NCBI GenBank assembly: GCA_035526665.1
Contig: DATLBY010000492.1
Span: forward strand, 1 to 18,153
Source: DATLBY01 sp035526665
GTDB lineage: Bacteria; Acidobacteriota; Terriglobia; Bryobacterales; Bryobacteraceae
Direction: 5' to 3'
Length of the DNA: 18,153 nucleotides
Positions 17,932-18,153 of the stretch are shown piece after piece; position 1 is the stretch's first letter; each line of letters starts with the position of its first letter. The notes beneath the pieces were generated by a model. The model ran no database searches, was not told the origin of the DNA, and worked only from the letters and a program-made list of their open reading frames with translations. The translations under genes and the position numbers were made by a program.

Positions 17932-18153
17932 TTACTTTTCCTCTACTAATAGCCCGCGAGTTTTGAACCAGTCCCTTAGCCGTCCCGGCCATGAGGAAAG
18001 AATCGGATCATTCGGCGCGAGGCCGACACCGTGCTTGCCTTTTTCGTAAATATGCAGCTCCGCGGGAACTCCGGCCTTCCTCAGCGCCAGATAGAAAAGC
18101 ACACTGTTCTCCGCTGGCACGCCCGCGTCACCATCCGTGTGAAACAGAAACGT
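17932..18153 (-). CDS. Alpha/beta hydrolase (BD-FAE / acetylxylan-esterase-like), C-terminal part
   Basis: Only the last 73 codons are in the window; the frame stays open to the right edge, so the N-terminal part with the nucleophile serine lies outside. The segment has the late part of an alpha/beta hydrolase: FLFHTDGDAGVPAENS, in which one Asp is the likely acid of the triad, then ALRKAGVPAELHIYEKGKHG with the catalytic His in GKHGVGL, and a final helix before the stop. This arrangement is usual in BD-FAE-like and prolyl-oligopeptidase-like esterases that deacetylate plant polysaccharides. The exact substrate cannot be told from this fragment. It faces the upstream membrane acyltransferase gene tail to tail. 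Confidence 0.8.
   Translation of the reverse strand, partial: TFLFHTDGDAGVPAENSVLFYLALRKAGVPAELHIYEKGKHGVGLAPNDPILSSWPGRLRDWFKTRGLLVEEK

Overview
The window reads as chromosomal sequence of a GC-rich, Gram-negative soil bacterium, most likely an acidobacterium of the Solibacter/Bryobacter type. This is an inference from gene content: an Oar-like TonB-dependent receptor, a large GH63-type glucosidase, a cdaA-cdaR-glmM operon, an acidobacterial-style membrane acyltransferase (HGSNAT/DUF1624-like), a NIPSNAP protein and Ku. Many starts lack a clear Shine-Dalgarno (SD) site, and GTG/TTG starts occur. I see no rRNA, tRNA, CRISPR array, transposase, phage gene or long repeat.

Layout. (1) 2-3694, plus: the 3' part of a TonB-dependent receptor, followed 18 bases later by a secreted galactose-mutarotase-fold protein; together they look like a carbohydrate uptake pair. 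(2) 3698-6550, minus: a compact cdaA-cdaR-glmM operon, making c-di-AMP and the cell-wall precursor glucosamine-1-phosphate. (3) 6624-11238, plus and divergent from cdaA: a GH63/MGH1-like glycoside hydrolase, then acetyl-CoA synthetase. (4) 11289-13021: a single-domain response regulator (minus), a 305-base gap holding a probable 46-residue membrane microprotein (plus) with an unusual structured leader, and Ku (minus). (5) 13128-17921, plus: an ABC-2 polysaccharide-type permease with no ATPase beside it, a Tat-exported sulfatase-fold protein that has lost its catalytic residues, a PLP aminotransferase-like protein missing the usual carboxylate-binding arginine, a secreted NIPSNAP protein and a polytopic acyltransferase-like protein. 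(6) 17932-18153, minus: the C-terminal end of an alpha/beta hydrolase that runs off the window.

Most of the window is ordinary housekeeping and carbohydrate metabolism. The parts most worth a second look are the pseudo-sulfatase and its neighbours (13128-16259), the microprotein whose SD and start codon are separated by a hairpin (11859-12032), and the proline-rich insertion in Ku. Nothing here proves a new system; the 13128-16259 cluster is the best candidate.
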